Origin: Natrialba taiwanensis DSM 12281
Lineage (GTDB): Archaea; Halobacteriota; Halobacteria; Halobacteriales; Natrialbaceae
Reading direction: 5' to 3'
Length of the DNA: 54,230 bases
Assembly: GCF_000337595.1 (NCBI RefSeq)
Contig: NZ_AOIL01000020.1
Location: 1 to 54,230, forward strand
Shown here: positions 41,094 through 50,002 of the stretch, piece after piece
Layout: the number at the start of each line of letters is the position of its first letter
How positions within the stretch are numbered: position 1 is the first letter of the stretch
The notes under the pieces: generated by a model
What the model saw: the letters and a program-made list of their open reading frames with translations, nothing else
The model's database searches: none
Told to the model about the DNA's origin: nothing
Translations under genes and position numbers: made by a program

Positions 41094-43484
41094 ATGACAG
41101 AGAATCCGAATATAGCGGGACAGGCGAGCGGGGGCGGGCAGCGACAGGAGTTGACCGCCCGCTTCACCGTCCCCGAGATGGACTGTCCCTCCTGCGCCCA
41201 GAAGGTCGACAAGAGCCTCCAGCGCGTCGACGGCGTCGTCGACGCGACGCTCCAGCCGACCACCGGCACGGCGACTGTTACGTACGACCCTGACCGAATC
41301 AGCGAATCCGACGTGGTCCAAGCGATCGAAGGTGCCGGCTATGAGGTCGTCGGAGGTTCGGACGCCGAGAGCGATGAGCGAGAGGAGTCGGGCAATGGCG
41401 TCGACATCGCGCCACCGTCGGAGGTCTGGACGAGTCCCCGCGCGAAGAAGACGTGGCTCGGCGCGGCGTTCGTCACGCTCGGTCTCCTCTTCGAGTTCCT
41501 CCTCACCGGGCAGAACGTCACAGTGGCGAGCGTCCTCGAGTACCCGCTCCATATCGCAGATGTTCTGTTCCTCGGCGCCGTCGCGGCCAGTGGCATCCCG
41601 GTCGTCCGTAGCGGGTACTACTCCGCGAAGAACCGAAGTCTGGACATCGACCTGCTGATGGGGACGGCGATCATCGCGGCGACCGGTATCGGCTACTTCG
41701 TCGAGGCCGCCACGCTGGCCGTCCTGTTCAGCATCGCCGAACTGCTCGAGGACTATGCGATGGACAGGGCACGGGACTCCCTGCGCGAGCTGATGGAACT
41801 CTCGCCCGACGAGGCGACCGTCCGTCGCGATGGTGAGGAAGTGACCGTTCCCGCCGAGGAGGTCGACGTTGGCGAGACCGTCGTCGTCCGCCCCGGCGAC
41901 AAGATTCCGCTCGACGGGACGGTCATCGACGGCGAGAGTGCAGTCGACCAGTCGCCGATTACGGGCGAGAGTGTCCCCGTCGACAAGGCTACCGGTGACG
42001 AGGTCTACGCCGGCGCGATCAACGAAGAGGGGTACCTCGAGGTAGAGGTTACCTCGACCGCTGGCGATTCGACGCTCTCGCGCATCATCGAGATGGTACA
42101 GGGTGCACAGGCGAAGAAAACCGAGTCTGAGCAGTTCGTCGACCGCTTCTCGGGCTACTACACGCCTCTCGTCGTCGCGCTGGCAATCCTGACCGCCGCC
42201 ATCCCGCCGCTGGTCATTGCCGACCCGGTGTCGGTGGACCTAGCCGGCTACGGGTTCACCTTCGCGGGCGACTGGCAGTCATGGTTCATCCGCGGGCTCA
42301 CGCTGCTGGTGATCGCCTGCCCGTGTGCGTTCGTCATCTCCACACCCGTTTCGGTGGTGTCGGGCATCACGAGCGCCGCGAAGAACGGCGTCCTGATCAA
42401 GGGCGGAAACTACCTAGAAGCGATGGGCGAGGTCGACGCCGTCGCCGTCGACAAGACCGGGACGCTCACCAAGGGCGAACTCGCCGTCACCGACGTCGTT
42501 CCGGTGGGTGACACCACGGAGGACGATCTGCTCCGTCGCGCCGCCGGGCTGGAGCGGCGCAGTGAGCATCCCATCGCTACGGCGATTCTCGCCCGGGCGG
42601 AGGAGGCAGGCGTAGGCAACCTGCCCGACCCGACTGGCTTCGAGAGCCTCACCGGGAGGGGCATCCGCGGCGAGATCGACGGCAAGACGTACTATGCGGG
42701 CAAGCCCGCGCTCTTCGAGGAGCTCGGCTTCGACCTCGCTCGGGCACGCCGCGAGACGGACGGCGGTGTCATGGCGGAAGAGGCAGCCGAGTCCGACGCC
42801 GGCGCGTTCGCCGAACATGCCCTCTCCGCGCTGGAGCGGGAGGGCAAGACGGTCGTTATCGTCGGGACGAAGTCGGAACTGCTGGGTGCGATCGCCATCG
42901 CCGACGAGGTGCGCCCGGCCTCAAAGCGGGCCGTCGAACGCCTGCACGAGTTGGGCGTCAAGCGCGTGGTAATGTTGACCGGCGACAACGAGGGAACTGC
43001 CCGCGCTATCGCCGAGCAGGTCGGTGTCGATGAGTATCGCGCAGAACTCCTGCCCGACGAGAAGGTCGACGCTGTCGAGAAATTACAGGCAGAGTACGGT
43101 GAGGTCGCGATGGTCGGTGACGGCATCAACGACGCGCCCGCGCTCGCCACCGCGGAGGTCGGCATCGCGATGGGCGCAGCCGGCACCGACACCGCTCTTG
43201 AGACGGCCGATATTGCGTTGATGGGCGACGATGTCGGGAAGCTCCCGTACCTGTACGACCTGTCGCGTACGGCCAACGGCGTGATCCGGCAGAACATCTG
43301 GGCGAGCCTCGGCGTAAAGCTCCTGCTGGCGCTGGGCGTGCCGCTGGGTCTGGTCAGCGTTGCGTTGGCGGTCGTTGTCGGTGATATGGGGATGAGCCTC
43401 GGTGTCACCGGGAACGCGATGCGGTTGTCGCGAATCGCGCCTGAACGCATGGACGGTAAGACTGGCCAAGAAATGGGTGTATGA
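41094..43484 (+). CDS. zntA: Zinc/cadmium-transporting P1B-type ATPase
   Basis: 796 residues; start ATG 41094 (MTENPNIAGQASGGG). A heavy-metal-associated domain covers residues 20-85 with MDCPSCAQKV. The membrane domain has the translocation motif ACPCAFVISTPVSVV near 405-420, which resembles ZntA/CadA (CPC with STPV) rather than the Cu type. The phosphorylation motif DKTGTLTKGE lies near 455 and the GDGINDAPALATAEVG hinge near 680. The last helices contain VKLLLALGVPLG and VVGDMGMSLGVTGNAM, with the Lys and Asp expected for Zn/Cd pumps. It exports Zn2+, Cd2+ or Pb2+ at the expense of ATP. Located behind the HTH-10 regulator and palindrome at 41043-41056. Confidence 0.9.
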   Translation: MTENPNIAGQASGGGQRQELTARFTVPEMDCPSCAQKVDKSLQRVDGVVDATLQPTTGTATVTYDPDRISESDVVQAIEGAGYEVVGGSDAESDEREESGNGVDIAPPSEVWTSPRAKKTWLGAAFVTLGLLFEFLLTGQNVTVASVLEYPLHIADVLFLGAVAASGIPVVRSGYYSAKNRSLDIDLLMGTAIIAATGIGYFVEAATLAVLFSIAELLEDYAMDRARDSLRELMELSPDEATVRRDGEEVTVPAEEVDVGETVVVRPGDKIPLDGTVIDGESAVDQSPITGESVPVDKATGDEVYAGAINEEGYLEVEVTSTAGDSTLSRIIEMVQGAQAKKTESEQFVDRFSGYYTPLVVALAILTAAIPPLVIADPVSVDLAGYGFTFAGDWQSWFIRGLTLLVIACPCAFVISTPVSVVSGITSAAKNGVLIKGGNYLEAMGEVDAVAVDKTGTLTKGELAVTDVVPVGDTTEDDLLRRAAGLERRSEHPIATAILARAEEAGVGNLPDPTGFESLTGRGIRGEIDGKTYYAGKPALFEELGFDLARARRETDGGVMAEEAAESDAGAFAEHALSALEREGKTVVIVGTKSELLGAIAIADEVRPASKRAVERLHELGVKRVVMLTGDNEGTARAIAEQVGVDEYRAELLPDEKVDAVEKLQAEYGEVAMVGDGINDAPALATAEVGIAMGAAGTDTALETADIALMGDDVGKLPYLYDLSRTANGVIRQNIWASLGVKLLLALGVPLGLVSVALAVVVGDMGMSLGVTGNAMRLSRIAPERMDGKTGQEMGV

Positions 43485-43670
43485 ACCCATGAAGACTAGC
43501 GAGAAAGACAGTGCCACCTTATGCAGAACTGTGTCACTCGTCGAACACGAGAGCAACGAGCTCTCTGAACCCCTTCGGGCAGGTCCAACGAACACGTCGA
43601 ACTGCTCGAATCCCGTCTCCCGAGAACGGGAACAAGAATAAGGTTACTCCGTTTGAAATCTTCCACAATA

Positions 43671-46460
43671 ATGAACCCTTTCAATGCGATCCGCGAGTTC
43701 GAAGCCGATGGAACGACCTACAAAATGGCCGACCTCACCGTCCTCGAAGAGGAAGGCCTCTGTGAACTTGACAAACTCCCGGTCAGTATCCGTGTTATGC
43801 TTGAATCCGTCCTCCGTAACGCCGACGGGGAGGACATTACCGAGGACGACATCCGGGCCCTCGCTGGCTGGCAACCGGACGTTCCCGACGCCGACATCCC
43901 GTTCCAGCCGTCCCGGGTTATCCTCCAGGACCTCACCGGCGTCCCCGCCGTTGTAGACCTCGCGGCACTCCGATCGGCCGTCGAACGCAAGGACCGCGAC
44001 CCAACCCTCGTCGAACCCGAAGTCCCCATCGACCTGGTCATCGACCACAGCGTCCAAGTGGACTACTTCGGCAACGAGGACGCCTACGAGAAGAACGTCA
44101 AACTCGAATACGAGCGCAACAGCGAACGGTACCGGGCGCTGAAGTGGGCGCAAAACGCCTTCGACGACTTCAGTGTCGTGCCGCCAGGGACGGGTATCGT
44201 CCACCAGGTGAATCTGGAGTATCTCGGGCAAGTCGTCCACGAACGCGAGCAGAACGGCGAGAACTGGCTGTTCCCAGACACCCTCGTCGGGACCGACAGC
44301 CACACGCCGATGATTGGTGGCATCGGCGTCGTCGGCTGGGGCGTCGGCGGTATTGAAGCCGAAGCCGCGATGCTCGGCCAGCCCATCACGATGAACCTCC
44401 CCGAGGTTGTCGGCGTGAAACTCACAGGTGAACTCCCCGAGGGTGCGACGGCGACTGACCTCGTACTGCACGTCACCGAACTGCTGCGGGATGTCGGTGT
44501 TGTCGATCGATTCGTTGAGTTCTATGGGCCCGCCGTGGAGACGCTGACTGTTCCTGATCGGGCGACAATCGCGAATATGGCGCCCGAGCAGGGCTCGACC
44601 ATCAGCATGTTCCCCGTCGACGAGGCCACCTTGGACTACCTCGAACTGACGGGCCGCGACGAGGACCACATCGAGCTCGTCCGAAAGTATCTGGACGCCC
44701 AGGGGCTGTTCGGTGAGCAGAACCCCGAGTACACCGAGACGGTCGAACTGGACCTCTCGACCGTGACGCCGAGTCTCGCCGGCCCCAAGAAACCCCAGTC
44801 CCGCGTCGAGATGGGTGACATGCGAACCCACTTCCGGGAATTACTCCACGGCGAGTTCGAGGACGAACTCGACGACGCTGACGAGGAGGCGCTGGCCCGG
44901 TGGCTCGGTGAGAGCGACCAATCGATGGGGCAGACCGACGGCGGCAAGGCGGTCGTGGACACCGGTCGAGACCGCCCCGACCTCGACCCTCTCACGAAGC
45001 GCGCCTCCGTGAATATCGACGGCAACGACGTCGAAATCGGGCACGGGAGCGTCGTCGTTAGCGCCATCACCAGCTGTACCAACACGTCGAATCCCTCCGT
45101 GATGCTGGCAGCCGGGCTCCTGGCGAAAAACGCCGTCGAGCGTGGCCTCGACGTCCCGGACTACGTTAAGACAAGCCTCGCGCCCGGCAGCCGCGTCGTC
45201 ACCCAGTACCTCGAAGCATCGGGGCTGTTGCCATACCTCGAAGACCTGGGTTACAACGTCGTGGGCTACGGCTGTACGACCTGCATCGGGAATGCAGGGC
45301 CGCTCCCGGAGCCGATCGAGACCGCTATCGACGAACACGACCTCTGGACGACGAGCGTACTCTCCGGGAATCGGAACTTCGAGGCGCGCATCCATCCAAA
45401 AGTGCGCGCGAACTACCTCGCCAGCCCGCCGCTGGTGGTGGCGTACGGGCTCGCTGGGCGGATGGACATCGATCTGGAGCAGGACCCGCTGGGGTACGAC
45501 GAGGACGGCAACCCGGTCTATCTGGCGGACCTCTGGCCAGACAGCGACGAGATCCACGAAGCCGTCCACGACTTCGTCGACCCGTCGATGTTCGAGGAGA
45601 AGTACGCCGAAGTGTTCGAAGGCGACGAGCGATGGGACGCGCTGGAGGCCCCGACGGGCGAGGTCTACGAGTGGGACGAGGACTCGACATACATCCGGGA
45701 GCCGCCGTTCTTCAAAGATTTCCCGCTGGAGAAACCCAGCGTCTCTAACGTCGAGGATGCACGGTGTCTGCTAACGCTGGGTGACACGGTTACGACTGAC
45801 CACATCAGTCCTGCCGGGCCGTTCGGGACGGATCAGCCGGCCGGCCAGTGGCTGATGGACCACGGTGTCGAGCCCCACGAGTTCAACACGTACGGTGCCC
45901 GCCGGGGTAACCACGAGGTGATGATGCGAGGCACGTTCGCCAACGTCCGCATCGAGAATCAGATGCTCGACGACGTCGAGGGCGGGTACACCATCCACCA
46001 TCCGACTGGTGAGCAGACGACCGTGTTCGAGGCCAGCCAGCGGTACCGCGAGGAGGGAACTCCACTCGTCGTGATGGCGGGCGAGGAGTTCGGGACTGGG
46101 TCGAGCCGTGACTGGGCGGCGAAGGGGACCGACCTTCTCGGTGTTCGTGCGACCATCGCGGAAAGCTACGAGCGCATCTATCGGGACAATCTCGTCGGAA
46201 TGGGTGTGTTGCCGTTGCAGTTCCAGGACGGTGACTCCTGGGAGGCGCTTGGATTGGACGGGTCAGAGGTCTACACGATCTACGGGTTGGACGACGAGTT
46301 GGAGCCGATGGCCGAGTTGACGGTGACTGCGGAGCGGTCGGACGGGTCGTCGGTTGAGTTCCCGGTGACGGCCCAGGTGGGCACACCTGCCGGGGTGCGA
46401 TACATCGAACACGGCGGCATCCTACACTACGTCCTTCGACAGCTGCTAACCGAATCGTGA
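43671..46460 (+). CDS. acnA: Aconitate hydratase (AcnA type), plasmid-borne
   Basis: 929 residues from ATG 43671 (MNPFNAIREFEADGTTYKMA). It isomerises citrate to isocitrate in the TCA cycle through a [4Fe-4S] cluster held by the Cys of ITSCTNTSNPSVM and the CxxC of YGCTTCIGNAGPL. Further signatures are GTDSHTPMIGGIGVVGWG near 210, GSRVVTQYLE, the swivelling-domain block DTVTTDHISPAGPF near 710 and GEEFGTGSSRDWAAKGTDLL near 805-825. Full length with all cluster ligands in place. A central-metabolism gene in accessory DNA, 186 bases behind the metal pump, is unusual; it may replace a metal-damaged chromosomal enzyme or be a recent transfer. A/T-rich AATAAGG upstream may be its promoter. Confidence 0.95.
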   Translation: MNPFNAIREFEADGTTYKMADLTVLEEEGLCELDKLPVSIRVMLESVLRNADGEDITEDDIRALAGWQPDVPDADIPFQPSRVILQDLTGVPAVVDLAALRSAVERKDRDPTLVEPEVPIDLVIDHSVQVDYFGNEDAYEKNVKLEYERNSERYRALKWAQNAFDDFSVVPPGTGIVHQVNLEYLGQVVHEREQNGENWLFPDTLVGTDSHTPMIGGIGVVGWGVGGIEAEAAMLGQPITMNLPEVVGVKLTGELPEGATATDLVLHVTELLRDVGVVDRFVEFYGPAVETLTVPDRATIANMAPEQGSTISMFPVDEATLDYLELTGRDEDHIELVRKYLDAQGLFGEQNPEYTETVELDLSTVTPSLAGPKKPQSRVEMGDMRTHFRELLHGEFEDELDDADEEALARWLGESDQSMGQTDGGKAVVDTGRDRPDLDPLTKRASVNIDGNDVEIGHGSVVVSAITSCTNTSNPSVMLAAGLLAKNAVERGLDVPDYVKTSLAPGSRVVTQYLEASGLLPYLEDLGYNVVGYGCTTCIGNAGPLPEPIETAIDEHDLWTTSVLSGNRNFEARIHPKVRANYLASPPLVVAYGLAGRMDIDLEQDPLGYDEDGNPVYLADLWPDSDEIHEAVHDFVDPSMFEEKYAEVFEGDERWDALEAPTGEVYEWDEDSTYIREPPFFKDFPLEKPSVSNVEDARCLLTLGDTVTTDHISPAGPFGTDQPAGQWLMDHGVEPHEFNTYGARRGNHEVMMRGTFANVRIENQMLDDVEGGYTIHHPTGEQTTVFEASQRYREEGTPLVVMAGEEFGTGSSRDWAAKGTDLLGVRATIAESYERIYRDNLVGMGVLPLQFQDGDSWEALGLDGSEVYTIYGLDDELEPMAELTVTAERSDGSSVEFPVTAQVGTPAGVRYIEHGGILHYVLRQLLTES

Positions 46461-46689
46461 CGCTTTCAAAGTGTCTCCTCGACCAGTAAGATCGCGAATT
46501 TCCGATTCCGTCGCTCGGAATTAGCGTAGCCCTCTGAAACGGCACATCGTGTTTTGTGCGTGAATACATCTCAAGAGTGTTTCCAGTTCAATCAACGGTA
46601 AAATGACCATCGTAGCTTTCACACCCGATGCCGTAGCGATCACCGTCGAGTGGGCGAACAATATCCTGTGATCGAGTGAGGCCAGAGTT

Positions 46690-46721
46690 GTTTATTCCGC
46701 GCCGGCGATGGGTGCCGGCGC
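46690..46721 (+). promoter_or_regulatory. Hairpin promoter element, copy 9
   Basis: GTTTAT (46690-46695), TCC, then GCGCCGGC (46699-46706), loop GATGGGT and the perfect complement GCCGGCGC (46714-46721). Arms are entirely different from the C-run copies but remain complementary. 51 bases upstream of ATG 46773. The 228 bases between acnA and this element hold no gene. Confidence 0.7.
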
Positions 46722-46772
46722 AGCTGGAGCGAGCAACGATTCCCGGTGCGTCGGCGTTTCGAGGTGTTCGAG

Positions 46773-46982
46773 ATGCATATGGTGATTTACGCACTGGTAG
46801 AGGCATCGACGCACGACGACGCGCTGGCCACCGGAAAGTCGGTGTTCGACCGCTTGGTCGGCGCGGACCCACACGCCGGCGCCGTCTTCGAACGAAGTCA
46901 CCGTAACTCTCAGAGCCAGACGGCGTCGCCAACATTCAAATACGAAACCGGGGATACCCGGGAGCGCATCGATGGGCGATAA
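46773..46982 (+). pseudogene. Truncated copy of the gene at 48646
   Basis: The first 40 residues (MHMVIYALVEASTHDDALAT, then GKSVFDRLVGADPHAGAVFE) match the N-terminus of the 163-residue protein at 48646-49137 almost position for position; the remaining 29 residues are unrelated and Ser/Arg-rich, as if out of frame. Its promoter element is also a relative of that of the full-length gene. This is a decapitated duplicate left behind when the intervening TnpB cassette and the second copy were arranged. Confidence 0.7.
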
Positions 46983-47133
46983 CGATCTCAAAGCCGTCGA
47001 GGACGACCGTGAGGGACTTCAGAGTCTGTTGGTCGAACAAGCACAGGCAGGCGTTCCAGAGCAAGTCCTCGTCGGGCTTCTCCGAGAACAGGCCGCCGAG
47101 ATCGAACGGTTCGGCTACATTCCGCGCCGATGA
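46972..47133 (+). CDS. 53-residue conserved small protein coupled to TnpB
   Basis: 53 residues from ATG 46972 ([20 protein letters not shown] in part), helical, with the ending [19 protein letters not shown]. It overlaps the truncated gene before it by 11 bases, and its stop overlaps the TnpB start (ATGA), so the two are translated together. It may modulate TnpB expression or be an unrelated cargo gene; no family is recognised. Confidence 0.6.
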   Translation: MGDNDLKAVEDDREGLQSLLVEQAQAGVPEQVLVGLLREQAAEIERFGYIPRR

Positions 47134-48428
47134 GAGCGACCCGACCAGCAGGAAATAAGCAAGCGATGAAACGGATCAATACTTTCGAGGTGCGTCCCCG
47201 CTCGGAGTCGGATGAGGCCCTCCTACAAGACGTCATGGACGCGACGGCGAGCTTCTGGAACGAGCTGAACTATGCCCGCCGCCAGCGGTTCTTCGATGAC
47301 GAGAACATCTGGGAGACCAATGAGTTTCGCGGACAGTACAAAGGCCAACTCGGCGCTGCCGGCGTCCAGACGGTGACACGAAAGAACAACGCCGCCTGGA
47401 AGTCGTTTTTCGCGCTATTGGAAAGCGGTGAAGACGCGTCCCCACCGGGCTACTGGGGGAATCAAGAGGACGGGCGAGATCTCCGGCTGTTCGTTCGGAA
47501 CGATTCGTACGAGATCGAGTGGGGCGACTACTCCCGGGTCGAAATTCCGGTCGGCCAGGATCTCAAAGAGAAGTATGGACTGGGGTACTACGAACGGCTC
47601 CGACTGGAGGTGCGTGGCGATCCGAAGTGGTCCGGCGAACAGGGGCGACTGGAAATTCAATACGACGAGGTTGAAGGCACCTATCGAGCATATCAACCAG
47701 TCTCAGTCGACGACTCGGAACTGGATTCACCACTGGCTTCGGAAGAAGCCGCCCTCGATTTAGGTGCCAACAATCTCGTTGCCTGTACGACCACGACAGG
47801 GGAACGGTACCTCTACGACGGTGAGGAGCTGTTCGAGCAGTTCCGTTCGACAACCGAAGAGATCGCGCGCCTGTCGTCCAAGCTGCCGCCAGAGCGGGAC
47901 ACGAGCCAACGAATCCGCCGGCTCTACCGCAAACGCTCCCGCCGGCGGACCCATGCCCAGAAGGCCCTCATCCGTGACCTTGTTGAACGATTACACGACG
48001 AGGGGATCGCAACGGTGTACATTGGCGACCTCACCGGCGTCATCGAAATCCAACCATCCCCTGAAATCAACGAGAAGCTGGAGAACTTTTGGGCGTTCAA
48101 GCAGTTCGTCGATCAGCTGCGGTCCGTCTGTGAGGAGTATGGAATCGAGGTAGCGGAGAAGACCGAGGCATGGACGAGTCAGACGTGTCCGGAATGCGGG
48201 GAGCAAGCCGAGACAGTTCGACATCGAGAGACCCTGACCTGCCCCTGCGGGTTCGAGGGACACGCCGATCTCACAGCCGCAGAGACGTTCCTGCGGCGGA
48301 TCACCGAGCAGCAAGTCAGGCCGATGGCGCGGCCCGTGCGGTTCCAGTGGGACAACCACGAGTGGCGTTCGACCACAGACGCCCCCGAGATCGGGACAAA
48401 TCCCAACGAACAGCGCACAAACCCGTAA
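47130..48428 (+). CDS. tnpB: TnpB-like RNA-guided nuclease (IS1341/IS605 type, haloarchaeal)
   Basis: 432 residues from ATG 47130 (alternative ATG 47166, [20 protein letters not shown]). RuvC motif I is [15 protein letters not shown] (Asp near 210). Motif II reads [11 protein letters not shown], with Asp where other TnpBs have Glu (near 299), as is usual in the haloarchaeal group. [20 protein letters not shown] and [18 protein letters not shown] give the zinc ribbon and motif III (Asp near 378). It would cut DNA under guidance of an RNA made from its own 3' end. No TnpA is present, so it can only have moved with help in trans. Coupled to the 53-residue gene upstream. Confidence 0.85.
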   Translation: MRATRPAGNKQAMKRINTFEVRPRSESDEALLQDVMDATASFWNELNYARRQRFFDDENIWETNEFRGQYKGQLGAAGVQTVTRKNNAAWKSFFALLESGEDASPPGYWGNQEDGRDLRLFVRNDSYEIEWGDYSRVEIPVGQDLKEKYGLGYYERLRLEVRGDPKWSGEQGRLEIQYDEVEGTYRAYQPVSVDDSELDSPLASEEAALDLGANNLVACTTTTGERYLYDGEELFEQFRSTTEEIARLSSKLPPERDTSQRIRRLYRKRSRRRTHAQKALIRDLVERLHDEGIATVYIGDLTGVIEIQPSPEINEKLENFWAFKQFVDQLRSVCEEYGIEVAEKTEAWTSQTCPECGEQAETVRHRETLTCPCGFEGHADLTAAETFLRRITEQQVRPMARPVRFQWDNHEWRSTTDAPEIGTNPNEQRTNP

Positions 48429-48490
48429 GTCACTCCCGTGGAACGCCGTATCCAGCGTGGAGGAACCTCGTTTCGAGGTGGACGTCAATA
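48429..48490 (+). other. Presumed right end and guide-RNA scaffold of the TnpB unit
   Basis: Immediately after the TnpB stop region lies GGAACCTCGTTTCGAGGTGG (48471-48483 hold the perfect hairpin ACCTCG-TTT-CGAGGT), followed by ACGTCAA. A short hairpin followed by a G-A-(C/T)-GTCAA boundary is what haloarchaeal IS1341-type right ends look like, so the guide segment should begin near 48490. Confidence 0.5.
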
Positions 48491-48569
48491 TGTGACGTTT
48501 GACGAGCTGAGCAGTAAAAGACGATTTCTCTATGAAGTTGAGCTGTACTAAGAGTACCAGTCAGGATTT

Positions 48570-48599
48570 GTTTGTTCGCGCCGGTGAGAGAGCGGCGCG
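48570..48599 (+). promoter_or_regulatory. Hairpin promoter element, copy 10
   Basis: GTTTGTT (48570-48576) followed by CGCGCCG (48577-48583), loop GTGAGAGAG and the perfect complement CGGCGCG (48593-48599). 46 bases upstream of ATG 48646. Confidence 0.65.
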
Positions 48600-48645
48600 C
48601 GTTGGGTCAAGTAGCGGTTAGCCCACGGGCGCTGAGGTGGTTTAG

Positions 48646-49137
48646 ATGCATTTGGTCATTTACGCCCTCGTAGAGGCATCGACAGAAGACGAAGCATTGG
48701 CTGCAGGGAAGTCAGTATTCAGGCAGTTGGTCGGCGCTGAGCCCCAATCCGGTGCTGTATTTGATTACTTTGTCGCCTTCGACGAGGAGGACACGAGGGT
48801 CGCTGGCTCGGCCCGATGGGGGGAGTTGCCGACGGCAGCCCCCGTCGACTCTGATGACGGCCAGGAGCTCCTCGAGCGTGGCTGGGAGGCGACGAAGGAG
48901 GAATTCGAGCGCAATCTGGACCGGGTGAAAGAGGCCATCGACGAGCTCTCCGACGAGGAGATCATGCGCGACGAGGACCTCGCCCGGCACGCCTTCCACA
49001 AGGTCGGTGTGTACGACGGCCCGACGATCTTCCTGTACACCGAACACGGAACCGGCATTCGCCACCGTGGACAGCTGGATCGACTCCTCGAAGAAAGTGA
49101 AGAGCTCTGGATCGTGCCCGCTGACGTCCACTTCTGA
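48646..49137 (+). CDS. Conserved haloarchaeal accessory protein, full-length copy
   Basis: 163 residues from ATG 48646 (MHLVIYALVEASTEDEALAA). The N-terminal block (LVIYALVEASTEDEALAAGK) recalls a ferredoxin-like alpha/beta domain. The middle is helical and acidic (EFERNLDRVKEAIDELSDEE), and the C-terminal part has KVGVYDGPTIFLYTEHGTGI and ELWIVPADVHF. I know the family as recurrent in haloarchaeal plasmid genes but not its function. The truncated relative is at 46773-46982. The stop is followed by the start of a zinc-ribbon gene 4 bases later, so they form one operon from hairpin element 10. Confidence 0.7.
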   Translation: MHLVIYALVEASTEDEALAAGKSVFRQLVGAEPQSGAVFDYFVAFDEEDTRVAGSARWGELPTAAPVDSDDGQELLERGWEATKEEFERNLDRVKEAIDELSDEEIMRDEDLARHAFHKVGVYDGPTIFLYTEHGTGIRHRGQLDRLLEESEELWIVPADVHF

Positions 49138-49140
49138 ATA

Positions 49141-49506
49141 ATGCCTCGCATCACCAACTGGCGACGCGAGAGTCGCTCGCCGACGCTTGCGTATCGGAAC
49201 ACCGAGACCGGTGCGCGAGCCGTCCTGCATCGAGCCCCGGACTCCTACCGGTACAAATGGCGTGGAGCTATCATCGTCGACGGCTACCCGGTCTGGTCGC
49301 GGGGATACGAGACGAAGGACGCGACGTCGTTCCGTGACGAACTCCGGGAGCGGCCCGCGCCGGACCTCAGCTGCCCGGTGTGTCCGAACGACGACGTTCG
49401 CGTCGGCGAGAAGGCGGCAGACGGGGCGAAAATCCAGCGGTGGTACGACTGCCCCGACTGTGGGTACGAATCCCCCTCACGCATCGTCTACGGCGCCGAA
49501 CGGTGA
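49141..49506 (+). CDS. Conserved haloarchaeal zinc-ribbon protein
   Basis: 121 residues from ATG 49141 (MPRITNWRRESRSPTLAYRN). The first 75 residues form a compact beta-rich domain (NTETGARAVLHRAPDSYRYK, WRGAIIVDGYPVWSRGYETK), and residues 80-115 a zinc ribbon with CPVCPNDDVRVGEKAADG and CPDCGYES. The order small beta domain plus C-terminal ribbon is common to a family I recall from haloarchaeal plasmids; no activity is known. Same operon as the preceding gene. Confidence 0.7.
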   Translation: MPRITNWRRESRSPTLAYRNTETGARAVLHRAPDSYRYKWRGAIIVDGYPVWSRGYETKDATSFRDELRERPAPDLSCPVCPNDDVRVGEKAADGAKIQRWYDCPDCGYESPSRIVYGAER

Positions 49507-49526
49507 GTGAGCGAGCGGTGGGCGCT

Positions 49527-49558
49527 GTTTTTCGGCCGGGCACGAGGTGGTGGCCCGG
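49527..49558 (+). promoter_or_regulatory. Hairpin promoter element, copy 11
   Basis: GTTTTT (49527-49532) followed by CCGGGC (49536-49541), an 11-base loop ACGAGGTGGTG and the perfect complement GCCCGG (49553-49558). Nine bases upstream of ATG 49568. Confidence 0.6.
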
Positions 49559-49567
49559 TACGACCGG

Positions 49568-49975
49568 ATGAGTCAACCAATGAGTCTCGAAGTACTTGAC
49601 CGACACAGCGAGGCACTGTTCGAGTTCCTCTGGTGTCCCGTCTGCGGACAGGAGGTCTTCACTCACATCCCCTTCGAGGGGGTGTTCTGCAAGAACTGCA
49701 ACACCCAGGTCGAACTCCAAGAATCCCGCGAGACACGCGGCTACGAGGAGGCCGTGCTCGCCTGCTTCGATTCAAGCACGACCTGGAACCTCCACGTCGA
49801 CGAGAAACTGCGGCGCGACCTGCCTGATGGGTCGGCCCGCGTGAAGATCCTCGGCGCACCGGGCGCCTACAAGGTCGACTGGTGGAGTCCGGAGCCGGGG
49901 GAGGACTGGGAACCTGTCGAGCGCGGCGAGTTCGACGACGTCGAGGAACCATCAGAGGTGTCGCATCTCGCTTAG
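49568..49975 (+). CDS. Conserved haloarchaeal zinc-ribbon protein
   Basis: 135 residues from ATG 49568 (alternative ATG 49580, MSLEVLDRHSEALFEF). Residues 20-55 are a zinc ribbon (LWCPVCGQEVFTHIPFEGVF followed by CKNCNTQ), the rest is a beta-rich domain (ACFDSSTTWNLHVDEKLRRD, ARVKILGAPGAYKVDWWSPE) with an acidic tail. Such proteins occur in clusters with the preceding two families in haloarchaeal accessory DNA. Hairpin element 11 sits in the 61-base gap before it, so it has its own promoter within the cluster. Confidence 0.7.
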   Translation: MSQPMSLEVLDRHSEALFEFLWCPVCGQEVFTHIPFEGVFCKNCNTQVELQESRETRGYEEAVLACFDSSTTWNLHVDEKLRRDLPDGSARVKILGAPGAYKVDWWSPEPGEDWEPVERGEFDDVEEPSEVSHLA

Positions 49976-50002
49976 TGGTCTTTATTTAATCCACAACAGG
50001 TA

